A program made the position numbers and the translations under genes. From positions 1 through 16,312 of the forward strand of contig CAJOHP010000023.1 in the NCBI GenBank assembly GCA_905234355.1: DNA of 16,312 bases. The letters run 5' to 3'. The notes under the pieces were generated by a model. The model searched no databases, was not told the DNA's origin, and saw only the letters and a list, made by a program, of their open reading frames with translations. Every line of letters starts with the position of its first letter. Within the stretch, counting starts at the first letter, position 1. This document shows positions 1 to 8,976 of the stretch, piece after piece. Source of the stretch: an uncultured Prevotella sp. (lineage in GTDB: Bacteria > Bacteroidota > Bacteroidia > Bacteroidales > Bacteroidaceae).

Positions 1-440
1 CCTGCCCCACCCTCGCCGAAGCAGTAGTTGCTCTCGGGATCCACCTGCTGTGTGCGGGCTATGCTGGCCAGGTCTTTCTTGCGCTCGTGCACGTCCTTGC
101 CCCGCTCTACCACCACAGGGCGCAACCCCAGCTCGATGAGACGCAGTGCAGCAAAGAGACCGCCGGGGCCCGCGCCCACCACCACCACCTGCGGCCGCTG
201 GCTCACGTCGGCGTAGACGACGGGCTCAAACAGGTCGTCGGCCATCACCTCTTTTATATATATGCGCACGCGCAGATTAATATATATGGTGCGCTGGCGC
301 GCGTCGATGGAGCGACGCAGTATGCGCACCCCCGTCACGTCGCGGGGCGAAAGCCCGTATTCGTCGCACAGGAAGGCGGTGAGCAGATCGCTCTGTGCAG
401 CCACCTCGGGCAGCACCCGTATTAGGTATTCGTTGGTCAT
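1..440 (-). CDS. FAD-dependent oxidoreductase, COG2509 family (5' part, runs off left edge)
   Basis: Translation from the ATG at 438-440 stays open to the window edge, giving the first 146 residues. A leading region of about 80 residues is followed by a beta strand and the dinucleotide-binding motif GAGPGG (residues 89-94), an acidic strand end VVVERG (109-114) and then the segment NYCFGEGGAG near residue 138. This arrangement, a short N-terminal domain ahead of an FAD Rossmann fold, is typical of the COG2509 family of uncharacterised FAD-dependent dehydrogenases (usually over 500 residues). The substrate is unknown. The protein looks cytoplasmic, with no signal peptide. It lies 88 bp downstream of the COG0523 GTPase on the same strand with no terminator and no clear promoter between them, so cotranscription is likely. 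The family call is firm; the function is not. Confidence 0.85.
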   Translation of the reverse strand, partial: MTNEYLIRVLPEVAAQSDLLTAFLCDEYGLSPRDVTGVRILRRSIDARQRTIYINLRVRIYIKEVMADDLFEPVVYADVSQRPQVVVVGAGPGGLFAALRLIELGLRPVVVERGKDVHERKKDLASIARTQQVDPESNYCFGEGGA

Positions 441-528
441 AGTGAGTGCAAAAAACAGCTGGGTACGACAAACAGAACGTCCCACTTCCGAAGGACAAGA
501 AATCTATTGCACGATAACGGCCGCATGG

Positions 529-1761
529 TCAGTCGGTCAGGCAGAAGTCGAGCTCTCGTGTGATGAGCTCCTTGTCGAGGTGCTGTCCTATGAAGACGAG
601 CTTCTGCATGCGGTCGCCATAGTCGGGGTCCCAGTCGCGCTGCAGCCCCGGGTTCTGCTGCATGAACGGCTCGAGTTGCTCGGGCGGCATGGTGGCATAC
701 CACTGTCCGGCGTTGCGCAGGCTGACCTGTTTGCCGGCCTGCTCGAAGACGTAGCAGATGTCTTGCTCGTCGCTGAAGTAGCAGATGCCTTTGGCGCGTA
801 TGACGCCCTTGGGCCAGCGACGCGCCACGAAGTCGTCGAACAGTCCCAGCTGGAACGGACGGCGGGCGTAGTAGACATACGTGCCTATACCATACTCCTC
901 GGCCTCACCCTCGTCGTGGTGGTGGTGATGGTGGTGGTGGTGCTCGTGCTCGTCGTGGTCGTCATCGTGGTCATGGTGATGGTCGTGGTGGTCGTCATCG
1001 TCGTCGTCGTCATCGTCGTCGTCGTCGTGATGGCCCTCTATCTCCTGTATCCATGCGGCCGAGGTGGCCACGGTGTCGAAGTCGAACATGCCCGTATTGA
1101 CGATTTTACCGAGGTCCACGTCGCCGTAGTTGGTCTCTATGATCTCGGCCTTAGGCTGCAGCGTGCGTATGATTTGCCTGATGCGTCCGAGGTCGTCGGC
1201 GTCTACCTCTGCGGCCTTGTTGAGCAGCACGATATTGCAGAACTCTATCTGCTGTATGACGAGGTTCTCGATGTCTTCCTCGCCGATGTTCTGGCGTGTG
1301 AGGTCTAGTCCGCTGCCAAACTCGTCGCGCATGCGCAGTGCGTCGACCACGGTGACGATGCAGTCGAGCCTGGGCATGATGCCTTCGGCGCCGGGTGCGA
1401 GCGAGGGCATGGTGCAGATGGTCTGTGCGATAGGTCCCGGCTCGCAGATGCCGCTGGCCTCGATGACGATGTAGTCGAAGCGCTGCATGGCGATGATGTC
1501 TTGCAGCTGCTTGACGAGGTCCATCTTCAGCGTGCAGCAGATGCATCCGTTCTGCAGCGCCACGAGGCTGTCGTCCTGCTGTGCCACGACGCCCCCCTGC
1601 TCGATGAGGGTGGCGTCGATGTTGACCTCGCCGATGTCGTTGACGATGACGGCAAACTTGATGCCGCGCTCGTTGCTGAGTATGCGGTTGAGCAGTGTGG
1701 TCTTGCCGCTCCCTAAGTATCCCGTGAGCAGCAGTACGGGAATGTCGTTTTGTGGGTTCAT
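529..1761 (-). CDS. COG0523 (CobW/YjiA-type) GTPase, putative metal chaperone with His/Asp-rich linker
   Basis: The 410-residue protein has the hallmarks of G3E GTPases of COG0523. The Walker A motif GYLGSGKTT is at 14-22, the metal-binding CxCC motif (CICC) is at 72-75, and the switch/Walker B region IVIEASGICEP is at 97-107. The guanine-specificity motif appears as NKAAEVD around 180-186 instead of the usual NKxD, with the Asp displaced. Residues about 243-283 are almost pure His and Asp (a run of about twelve Asp, later nine His), followed by a CobW C-terminal domain to about 405. The family delivers Zn, Co or other metals to client proteins using GTP; the metal here is not shown, but the linker favours Zn, Ni or Co. 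The start codon overlaps the pyrI stop as ATGA, indicating translational coupling. Since PyrI has a structural zinc site, PyrI is a plausible client (inference). Confidence 0.92.
   Translation of the reverse strand: MNPQNDIPVLLLTGYLGSGKTTLLNRILSNERGIKFAVIVNDIGEVNIDATLIEQGGVVAQQDDSLVALQNGCICCTLKMDLVKQLQDIIAMQRFDYIVIEASGICEPGPIAQTICTMPSLAPGAEGIMPRLDCIVTVVDALRMRDEFGSGLDLTRQNIGEEDIENLVIQQIEFCNIVLLNKAAEVDADDLGRIRQIIRTLQPKAEIIETNYGDVDLGKIVNTGMFDFDTVATSAAWIQEIEGHHDDDDDDDDDDDDHHDHHHDHDDDHDEHEHHHHHHHHHDEGEAEEYGIGTYVYYARRPFQLGLFDDFVARRWPKGVIRAKGICYFSDEQDICYVFEQAGKQVSLRNAGQWYATMPPEQLEPFMQQNPGLQRDWDPDYGDRMQKLVFIGQHLDKELITRELDFCLTD
919..1035 (-). repeat. Low-complexity Asp/His codon tract inside the GTPase gene
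   Basis: The stretch is built from near-repeated GAC/GAT and CAC/CAT codons (seen on the plus strand as gtc/gtg/atc/atg triplets). It encodes the acidic-histidine linker between the GTPase and C-terminal domains. Such triplet tracts can change length in frame by slippage. Confidence 0.85.
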
Positions 1762-2204
1762 ACTAGTTCTACTTTACTGATGTCTTGTTCTTTTTCGCAA
1801 TAGTGGCAGGTGAGCAGGTTGTCCACGACGTGGAAGTAGGTCTGCATGGGCTCGTTGTTGGTGATGCACTTGGGGTTGTTGCACTTCACGATGCCTCGTA
1901 TCTCGGCCGGCGTCTCCACGGTCTTCTTCTCCACCACCTCGTAGTCGCGTATGATGTTGAGTATGACCTTTGGAGCCACGACCGATAGCCGTGAGATCTC
2001 GTCGTCGGTGAAGAACTTGTCGCTCACCTTGATGATGCCTTTGTTTCCCACCTTCTGCGAGGGGTAGTTGATGCCTATGGTCACGGGCGTCTTCAGGTCG
2101 AAGAGTCCGAGCAGCTGTGCCACCTGATAGGTCTTGGCGGCGGGTATGTGGTCAATGACGGTGCCTTGCTCTATGGCGGCAACCAGGCGTTCTTTCTTGT
2201 TCAT
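1758..2204 (-). CDS. pyrI: Aspartate carbamoyltransferase regulatory subunit PyrI
   Basis: The 148-residue product matches the usual size of PyrI (about 153 in E. coli). The N-terminal nucleotide-binding domain contains VAAIEQGTVIDHIPA near the start and a region around TIGINYPSQKVGNKGIIKV (42-60). The C-terminal zinc domain has the four expected cysteines at 108, 113, 133 and 136 (CNNPKC and CHYC). PyrI joins catalytic trimers of PyrB into the allosteric holoenzyme of pyrimidine synthesis and binds the nucleotide effectors. It follows pyrB by 90 bp that hold a 9-bp repeat array, and its TGA overlaps the next gene's ATG. No Shine-Dalgarno sequence precedes the start. Confidence 0.97.
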   Translation of the reverse strand: MNKKERLVAAIEQGTVIDHIPAAKTYQVAQLLGLFDLKTPVTIGINYPSQKVGNKGIIKVSDKFFTDDEISRLSVVAPKVILNIIRDYEVVEKKTVETPAEIRGIVKCNNPKCITNNEPMQTYFHVVDNLLTCHYCEKEQDISKVELV

Positions 2205-2218
2205 AGCGGGTGTCTTTT

Positions 2219-2299
2219 GGGGTTACTGGGGCCTATGGGGCTCATGGGGGTCATGGGGCCTATAGAGCCTATGAGTCCCATGGGGCTTATGGGCCTACT
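2219..2299. repeat. Array of 9-bp units, G4-rich, between pyrB and pyrI
   Basis: Nine consecutive 9-bp units can be laid end to end. Seven good units run from 2228 to 2290 (GGGGCCTAT, GGGGCTCAT, GGGGGTCAT, GGGGCCTAT, AGAGCCTAT, GAGTCCCAT, GGGGCTTAT), with degenerate ones at each end (GGGGTTACT and GGGCCTACT). The last unit contains the pyrB stop codon (2295-2297). Four G4/G5 runs at 2228-2258 are separated by 4-5 bases, which is a classic potential G-quadruplex on the plus strand, that is, the template strand of this operon. A role in transcript polarity between pyrB and pyrI is inference. Confidence 0.85.
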
Positions 2300-3242
2300 T
2301 GATGATGGTAGTGTCGGCCCTCACCTGGTCGAGCGAGATGCCGAGCACGTCTGAGAAGATGGCCTCGCGGGCGAAGAGCCCGTTGCCTGCCTGCTGTATG
2401 TAGTAGGCGTGGGGATTGTCGTCCACCTCATAGGCTATCTCGTTGACGCGGGGCAGCGGGTGCAGTATCTTCATGTTGGACTTGGCCAGGCGCAGCGTGT
2501 CGTTGCTGAGGATGTAGACGTTCTTCACCCGCTCATACTCCATGAGGTCGGAGAAGCGCTCCTTCTGCACGCGCGTCATGTAGACAATGTCGGCGTCTTG
2601 TATCACCTTCTCGTTGAAGGCCGTGTGTTCCTGATACCTGATGCCGTGCTCCTCGCAGTAGATCTTATACTCGCGCGGCATGGCCAGCTCCTTGGGTGCC
2701 ACGAAGTGGAAGGTGGGGTTGAAGTGGCGCATGGCCATGAGCAGGGAGTGCACGGTGCGCCCGTACTTCAGGTCGCCCACGAGGTAGATGTTGAGGTTGT
2801 CGAGCGTGCCCTGCGTCTTGTAGATGCTATAGAGGTCGAGCATGCACTGTGAGGGGTGCTGGTGTGCCCCGTCGCCGGCATTGACGATGGGCACGGGGCT
2901 CACCTCTGAGGCATACTGTGCGGCGCCCTCGATGTAGTGGCGCATGACGATGACGTCGGCATAATTGGCCACCATGAGGATGGTGTCCTTGAGTGTCTCG
3001 CCCTTTGTGCCGCTCGTCACCTTAGGGTCGGCAAAGCCGATGACGCGCGCTCCCAGACGGTTGGCAGCAGTCTCAAACGACAGACGGGTGCGTGTGGAAG
3101 GCTCGAAGAACAGCGTGGCCACCACCTTGCCCTTGAGCAGCTCGCGGTTGGGATGCCGCTCAAACTCGCTGGCCATCTCTATCATGTAGAGTATCTTCTC
3201 GCGGGTCAGGTCGGCAATCGTTACAAAGTTGTGCTTGTCCAT
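2295..3242 (-). CDS. pyrB: Aspartate carbamoyltransferase catalytic subunit PyrB
   Basis: The enzyme condenses carbamoyl phosphate and aspartate to carbamoyl aspartate, the first committed step of pyrimidine synthesis, in the cytoplasm. The 315-residue protein has the carbamoyl-phosphate signature FFEPSTRTR (45-53), the mobile loop SGTKGETLKD (77-86), the HQHPSQ segment (127-132) and HPLPR (261-265), all complete. The start was set at the ATG of MDKHNFVTI; an in-frame ATG 42 bp upstream would add a non-conserved extension that overlaps the probable promoter. It is the first gene of the probable pyrB-pyrI-GTPase-FAD protein operon and pairs with pyrI. Length and motifs are normal for the family. 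Confidence 0.97.
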   Translation of the reverse strand: MDKHNFVTIADLTREKILYMIEMASEFERHPNRELLKGKVVATLFFEPSTRTRLSFETAANRLGARVIGFADPKVTSGTKGETLKDTILMVANYADVIVMRHYIEGAAQYASEVSPVPIVNAGDGAHQHPSQCMLDLYSIYKTQGTLDNLNIYLVGDLKYGRTVHSLLMAMRHFNPTFHFVAPKELAMPREYKIYCEEHGIRYQEHTAFNEKVIQDADIVYMTRVQKERFSDLMEYERVKNVYILSNDTLRLAKSNMKILHPLPRVNEIAYEVDDNPHAYYIQQAGNGLFAREAIFSDVLGISLDQVRADTTIIK

Positions 3243-3271
3243 TGTTGTGATGTGATTTTTCTTAACGGCCG

Positions 3272-3279
3272 CTAAGGTA
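3272..3279 (-). promoter_or_regulatory. Possible -7 element for the pyrB operon
   Basis: The minus strand reads TACCTTAG, one base off the Bacteroidetes -7 consensus TAnnTTTG, 30 bp before the pyrB start. No good TTTG was found at the expected upstream spacing, so this is weak. An imperfect 16-bp palindrome at 3261-3276 overlaps it. Confidence 0.35.
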
Positions 3280-3349
3280 CGCAAAAAAAACGGAACAGCG
3301 GCCTACGGCGCCCGAAAAGTTGTCTGTAAAGATGATTTTGGCGCATAAA

Positions 3350-3381
3350 TTTGCTCAATTCAGTTTTTATCCCTACCTTTG
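3350..3381 (+). promoter_or_regulatory. Bacteroidetes-type promoter for the PBP1A gene
   Basis: TTTG at 3350-3353 and TACCTTTG at 3374-3381 are separated by 20 bp, an exact match to the Bacteroidetes -33/-7 consensus. The predicted transcript would start near 3388, giving a leader of about 33 bases before the ATG at 3421. Confidence 0.8.
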
Positions 3382-3420
3382 CCTTTTTATTGCAGACAAC
3401 GACAAAACCATATCGACGTA

Positions 3421-5760
3421 ATGAGAAAACTGTTTGTGAGATTCCTTTGGACCACGCTCGTCCTGGCCGTGATAGGCACGGCCGGCGTCTTCTGGGCCAT
3501 TTCCGAAGGATTGATAGGCTATATGCCGCCGATAGCCGACCTCCAGAACCCCATCAGCCGTTTCGCCTCTCAGGTCTACTCGTCCGACGGCAAGCTGCTG
3601 GGCACGTGGAATCTGAACCGCGAGAACCGCGTGATGGTGGGCTACAACCAGCTCTCGCCCCACCTGGTCCACGCCCTTGTGGCCACCGAGGACGAGCGCT
3701 TCTACGAACATTCTGGCATAGACTTCAAGGCCCTGGGGCGAGCCGTCGTCAAGCGCGGACTCATGGGGCAGAAGTCGGCGGGCGGAGGCAGCACCATCAC
3801 ACAGCAGCTCGCCAAGCAGCTCTACAGCAGCGTGGCCCGATCCACCACAGAGCGCATGCTGCAGAAACCCATAGAGTGGGTCATCGCCGTCAAGCTCGAG
3901 CGCCACTACACCAAGGACGAGATTGTGGCCATGTATCTGAACTACTTCGACTTCCTGCACAACGCCGTGGGCATCAAGACGGCGGCCAACACCTACTTCT
4001 CCAAGGAGCCGTCGGCACTCACCATCAACGAGAGTGCCACGCTCATCGGACTGTGCAAGAACCCCAGCTACTTCAACCCCGTGCGCTATCCTGAGCGGTC
4101 GCTCAGCCGCCGCAACGTCGTGCTGCAGCAGATGCTCAAGGCCGGCTACATCACCCAGCAGGAGCATGACAGCTGCAGCCGGGAGCCGCTGAAGCTCAAC
4201 TTCCACGTCAGCGACCACAAGGACGGCATAGCCACCTACTTCCGCGACTATCTGCGCCGCTACATGATGGCCAAGCAGCCCCAGCTGAGCGACTATCCCT
4301 CGTGGAACTACGTGCGCTATGTGGTCGACTCGCTCAACTGGCAGAACGACCCGCTCTACGGCTGGTGCAACAAGAACACCAATCGCGACGGCAAGCACTA
4401 CAACATCTATACCGACGGTCTGAAGGTCTACACCACGCTTGACACGCGCATGCAGCGCTATGCCGAGCAGGCGTGCTACGAGCATGTGGCGAAGTTCCTG
4501 CAGCCGGCGTTCAACAAGGCCAACAGGCAGAAGGCCAACGCCCCCTACTCGTCGCACCTGAGTGCGGCCGACGTGAAGCGCATCCTGCAGCGCAACGTGC
4601 GACAGTGTGAGCGCTACCGCGTGATGAAGGCTGCGGGAGCCAGCGACGACGAGATAGACCGTGCTTTCCGCACACCCGTGGAGATGAGCATCTTCACCTA
4701 TCATGGCGAGGTAGACACAGTGATGACGCCCATGGACAGCATACGCTACTACAAGTCGTTCCTGCGCACGGGATTCTTCAGCATGGACCCCCACAACGGC
4801 CACGTGAAGGCCTACGTGGGCGGGCTAGACTTTCAGCACTTCGCCTACGATATGGCTACCGAGGGCCGGCGGCAGGTGGGGTCGACCATCAAGCCCTACC
4901 TCTACTCGCTGGCCATGGAGAACGGTTACACCCCGTGCGACGTGGCGCCCAACGTGCAACGCACATACATGGTGGCCGGACGGCCGTGGACGCCGCGCAA
5001 CGGCAGCCACGCCCGCTATGGCGAGATGGTCACACTCAGGTGGGGACTGCAGCAGTCCAACAACTGGATCTCGGCCTACCTCATGTCGCAGCTCAATCCC
5101 AAGGACTTCGTGTCGCTGCTCAGGCAGTATGGCATCTGCAATCCCGAGATACACGCGTCGATGGCACTCTGTCTCGGCCCGTGCGAGATTACGGTGGCAG
5201 AGATGGTGTCGGGCTACACCGCCTTCGTCAATCACGGCATACGCACGGCACCACTCTATGTGACACGCATCGTGGACAGCGAGGGCAACGAGGTGGCCCG
5301 CTTCGCGCCGCGCATGAACGAAGTGATCAGCAGCGAGAGCGCCCACAAGATGGTCTACATGCTCAAGGGTGTGGTCGACGGCGGCACGGGCAGCCGCATG
5401 CGCAACCGCTATGGCGTAAAGGCTGAGATGGGCGGCAAGACCGGCACGACCAACAACAACAGCGATGCCTGGTTCATGGGCATCGCTCCTAAGCTGGTGA
5501 GCGGCTGCTGGGTGGGCGGCGACGACCGCGACATACACTTCGACAACATGACGCTCGGACAGGGCGCCGCCATGGCACTGCCTATCTATGCCTACTATAT
5601 AAAGAAGGTGTATGCCGACGCACAACTCGGCATATCGGCCGACGACCGCTTCGACCTGCCCGAGGACTACAACCCCTGCGGCGGCCCTGTGCGCTCGTCG
5701 GCGTCGGGCGACGACGATGACGACGACGGGACAGATATGCTCGACGAAATCTTTGAGTAG
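3421..5760 (+). CDS. mrcA: Class A penicillin-binding protein (PBP1A-like glycosyltransferase/transpeptidase)
   Basis: This bifunctional enzyme polymerises lipid II into glycan strands and cross-links stem peptides at the outer face of the inner membrane. The 779-residue protein begins with a short cytoplasmic tail and one membrane anchor (about 5-27). The GT51 domain has EDERFYEH (catalytic Glu90) and GGSTITQQLAKQLY (122-135). The transpeptidase domain has the nucleophile motif STIK (488-491), SNN (546-548) and KTGTT (673-677), so both activities look intact. The tail after about 750 is hydrophilic, with six consecutive Asp at 764-769. The start MRKLF was preferred over an in-frame ATG 42 bp upstream because that one lies within the -7 promoter element. 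The gene is single, converges with dnaX 18 bp away and has no visible terminator. Confidence 0.96.
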   Translation: MRKLFVRFLWTTLVLAVIGTAGVFWAISEGLIGYMPPIADLQNPISRFASQVYSSDGKLLGTWNLNRENRVMVGYNQLSPHLVHALVATEDERFYEHSGIDFKALGRAVVKRGLMGQKSAGGGSTITQQLAKQLYSSVARSTTERMLQKPIEWVIAVKLERHYTKDEIVAMYLNYFDFLHNAVGIKTAANTYFSKEPSALTINESATLIGLCKNPSYFNPVRYPERSLSRRNVVLQQMLKAGYITQQEHDSCSREPLKLNFHVSDHKDGIATYFRDYLRRYMMAKQPQLSDYPSWNYVRYVVDSLNWQNDPLYGWCNKNTNRDGKHYNIYTDGLKVYTTLDTRMQRYAEQACYEHVAKFLQPAFNKANRQKANAPYSSHLSAADVKRILQRNVRQCERYRVMKAAGASDDEIDRAFRTPVEMSIFTYHGEVDTVMTPMDSIRYYKSFLRTGFFSMDPHNGHVKAYVGGLDFQHFAYDMATEGRRQVGSTIKPYLYSLAMENGYTPCDVAPNVQRTYMVAGRPWTPRNGSHARYGEMVTLRWGLQQSNNWISAYLMSQLNPKDFVSLLRQYGICNPEIHASMALCLGPCEITVAEMVSGYTAFVNHGIRTAPLYVTRIVDSEGNEVARFAPRMNEVISSESAHKMVYMLKGVVDGGTGSRMRNRYGVKAEMGGKTGTTNNNSDAWFMGIAPKLVSGCWVGGDDRDIHFDNMTLGQGAAMALPIYAYYIKKVYADAQLGISADDRFDLPEDYNPCGGPVRSSASGDDDDDDGTDMLDEIFE

Positions 5761-5778
5761 TAGTAGTTGTTGTAGTAG
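5761..5778. other. 18-bp convergent spacer made of TAG/TTG triplets
   Basis: The PBP stop TAG (5758-5760) is followed by TAG TAG TTG TTG TAG TAG, after which the dnaX stop codon is reached from the other side. There is no hairpin or T tract here, so neither gene has a recognisable intrinsic terminator in the spacer. Confidence 0.7.
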
Positions 5779-7551
<1,773 letters not shown>

Positions 7552-7582
7552 GATAGAAAAATGTTTAGGCTTGTTGAGAGTG

Positions 7583-7613
7583 CAAAGGTAAGAAAAAAGC
7601 AGGAGACTGGAAA
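7583..7613 (-). promoter_or_regulatory. Bacteroidetes-type promoter for dnaX
   Basis: On the minus strand TACCTTTG (7583-7590) is an exact -7 element. TTTC (7610-7613), 19 bp upstream, is a three-of-four match to the -33 TTTG. The element lies 31 bp before the dnaX ATG. Confidence 0.7.
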
Positions 7614-7647
7614 GGGAAACGGCAAAAAAAATCTCCCTGTAAGGCTG

Positions 7648-7695
7648 AAAAAAAGTGCTGCCTGCACTCGCTTTGTCAGCTGAGTGCCGGCAGCA
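7648..7695 (-). terminator. Intrinsic terminator after asnA
   Basis: The arms 7656-7669 and 7682-7695 pair over 14 bp with one mismatch around a 12-base loop. On the minus strand the hairpin is followed almost at once by seven T (7648-7654). It begins 25 bp after the asnA stop, so it ends the asnA transcript and insulates dnaX. Confidence 0.88.
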
Positions 7696-7720
7696 TGGGT
7701 TGCCCAGTCGCTTGTCGTGC

Positions 7721-8758
7721 TCAGATGAGTGGCATGCCCCACTCTCTGCACTGGCGCCGCATGTCGTCGGGCCAGATGCTGGCCTGTATCTCGCCGATGT
7801 GTGCCTTGTGCAGCAGCACCATGCACAGCCGGCTCTGCCCTATGCCTCCGCCTATGGACAGGGGCAGCTTGCCCTGGAGCAGCTGCTGGTGGAAGAAGAG
7901 CTGCTCTCGCGCCTCCTGCCCCTCGAGCTTCAGCTGGCGGAGGAGTGCCTCGCGGTCTACGCGTATGCCCATGGACGACAGCTCGAAGGAGCGCCCCAGC
8001 ACGGGGTACCAGATGAGTATGTCGCCGTTGAGGCCCTTGCGGCCGTCTTCGGCCACGGTCGACCAGTCGTCGTAGTCGGGAGCGCGCCCGTCGTGCTTCT
8101 CGCCGTTGGCCAGCTGTCCGCCTATGCCTATGACGAATACTGCGCCGTAGGCCTCGCAGATGGCGTCCTCACGCTCCTTCGGCGTCTTGTCGGGATACAT
8201 GGCGAGCAGCTCCTCGGCGTGTATGAACTTGATGCTCTCCGGCAGGAACGGCTTGATCTGCGGATAGCTCTCGCACACCAGGTACTCCGTGCGGCGTATG
8301 GCGGCATAGATGCGCTTCACCACATCCTTCAGGAAAGCCACGGTGCGGTCTTCACGGCGTATCACGGCCTCCCAGTCCCACTGGTCCACATAGAGCGAGT
8401 GCAGGTTGTCGAGCTCCTCGTCGGCACGTATAGCGTTCATGTCGGTATAGACGCCATAGCCCGGCTCTGTCTGGTATTCGGCCAGCGTGAGGCGCTTCCA
8501 CTTGGCCAGCGAGTGCACCACCTCGGCGCGGGCGTCGCCCAGGTCCTTGATGGGGAAGGTCACGGCACGCTCCACACCGTTCAGGTCGTCGTTGATGCCC
8601 AGGCCCTTCAGCACGAAGAGCGGAGCCGTCACACGGCGCAGCCGCAGCTCGGTGGAGAGGTTTTGCTGGAAGAACTCTTTGATGAGCTTGATGCCCTGTT
8701 CTGTCTGCCGCATGTCGAGCAGTCGCTCGTAGTGTGCGGGCTTGATGAGATTGCTCAT
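7721..8758 (-). CDS. asnA: Aspartate-ammonia ligase (ammonia-dependent asparagine synthetase)
   Basis: AsnA makes asparagine from aspartate, ammonia and ATP in the cytoplasm. It has a class II aminoacyl-tRNA synthetase fold. The 345-residue protein (E. coli about 330) contains SLYVDQWDWE (121-130), KHDGRAPDYDDW (221-232), NGDILIWYPVL (244-254) and the class II motif 3-like ATP site GGGIGQSRLCM (303-313). The start MSNLIKP was chosen because the in-frame ATG 42 bp upstream lies beside the -7 promoter element. The gene is monocistronic, bounded by an exact consensus promoter and a strong terminator. It is divergent from the tRNA-Arg gene. Confidence 0.97.
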   Translation of the reverse strand: MSNLIKPAHYERLLDMRQTEQGIKLIKEFFQQNLSTELRLRRVTAPLFVLKGLGINDDLNGVERAVTFPIKDLGDARAEVVHSLAKWKRLTLAEYQTEPGYGVYTDMNAIRADEELDNLHSLYVDQWDWEAVIRREDRTVAFLKDVVKRIYAAIRRTEYLVCESYPQIKPFLPESIKFIHAEELLAMYPDKTPKEREDAICEAYGAVFVIGIGGQLANGEKHDGRAPDYDDWSTVAEDGRKGLNGDILIWYPVLGRSFELSSMGIRVDREALLRQLKLEGQEAREQLFFHQQLLQGKLPLSIGGGIGQSRLCMVLLHKAHIGEIQASIWPDDMRRQCREWGMPLI

Positions 8759-8787
8759 AGCTGTTGTCTTGTTTGGAATTTTGCGTG

Positions 8788-8818
8788 CAAAGGTACGCAT
8801 AAAATATTAAATTGCAAA
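8788..8818 (-). promoter_or_regulatory. Bacteroidetes-type promoter for asnA
   Basis: On the minus strand TTTG (8815-8818), a 19-bp spacer and TACCTTTG (8788-8795) match the consensus exactly. The element ends 29 bp before the asnA start codon. Confidence 0.82.
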
Positions 8819-8946
8819 CAAAACACTGTTTTATTTTTGCAAAATGTCACTGATTCTTGATTTTTGCTAAACAAATGCACTTTACGTCAAAACTTAAAAG
8901 ATTTTAATTCTTATCGGCATTATGCGCTTGTCTTGATTTATTTGCT

Positions 8947-8954
8947 TACCTTTG
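8947..8954 (+). promoter_or_regulatory. -7 element for the tRNA-Arg gene
   Basis: TACCTTTG occurs 22 bp before the tRNA 5' end, as expected for its promoter. A clear TTTG at the proper -33 spacing was not found (only poor matches near 8921-8930), so the promoter is only half supported. Confidence 0.55.
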
Positions 8955-8976
8955 CAGCCGCTTTAGGTAGCAAGGA

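Noticed and set aside
250..300. AT-rich islet with repeated TATATATG-GCGC strings in the FAD-protein gene
   Set aside because: It is explained by coding for TIYINLRVRIYIKE with ATA/TAT codons, so no separate role is needed.
441..528. Promoter for the FAD-dependent oxidoreductase gene
   Set aside because: A TAGATTTC string and TTTG strings occur, but not at the correct spacing, so transcription from the upstream operon is more likely.
3373..4803. Long minus-strand open frame opposite the PBP gene
   Set aside because: It is covered by the PBP coding sequence with intact catalytic motifs. The antisense product has the compositional bias of a shadow frame.
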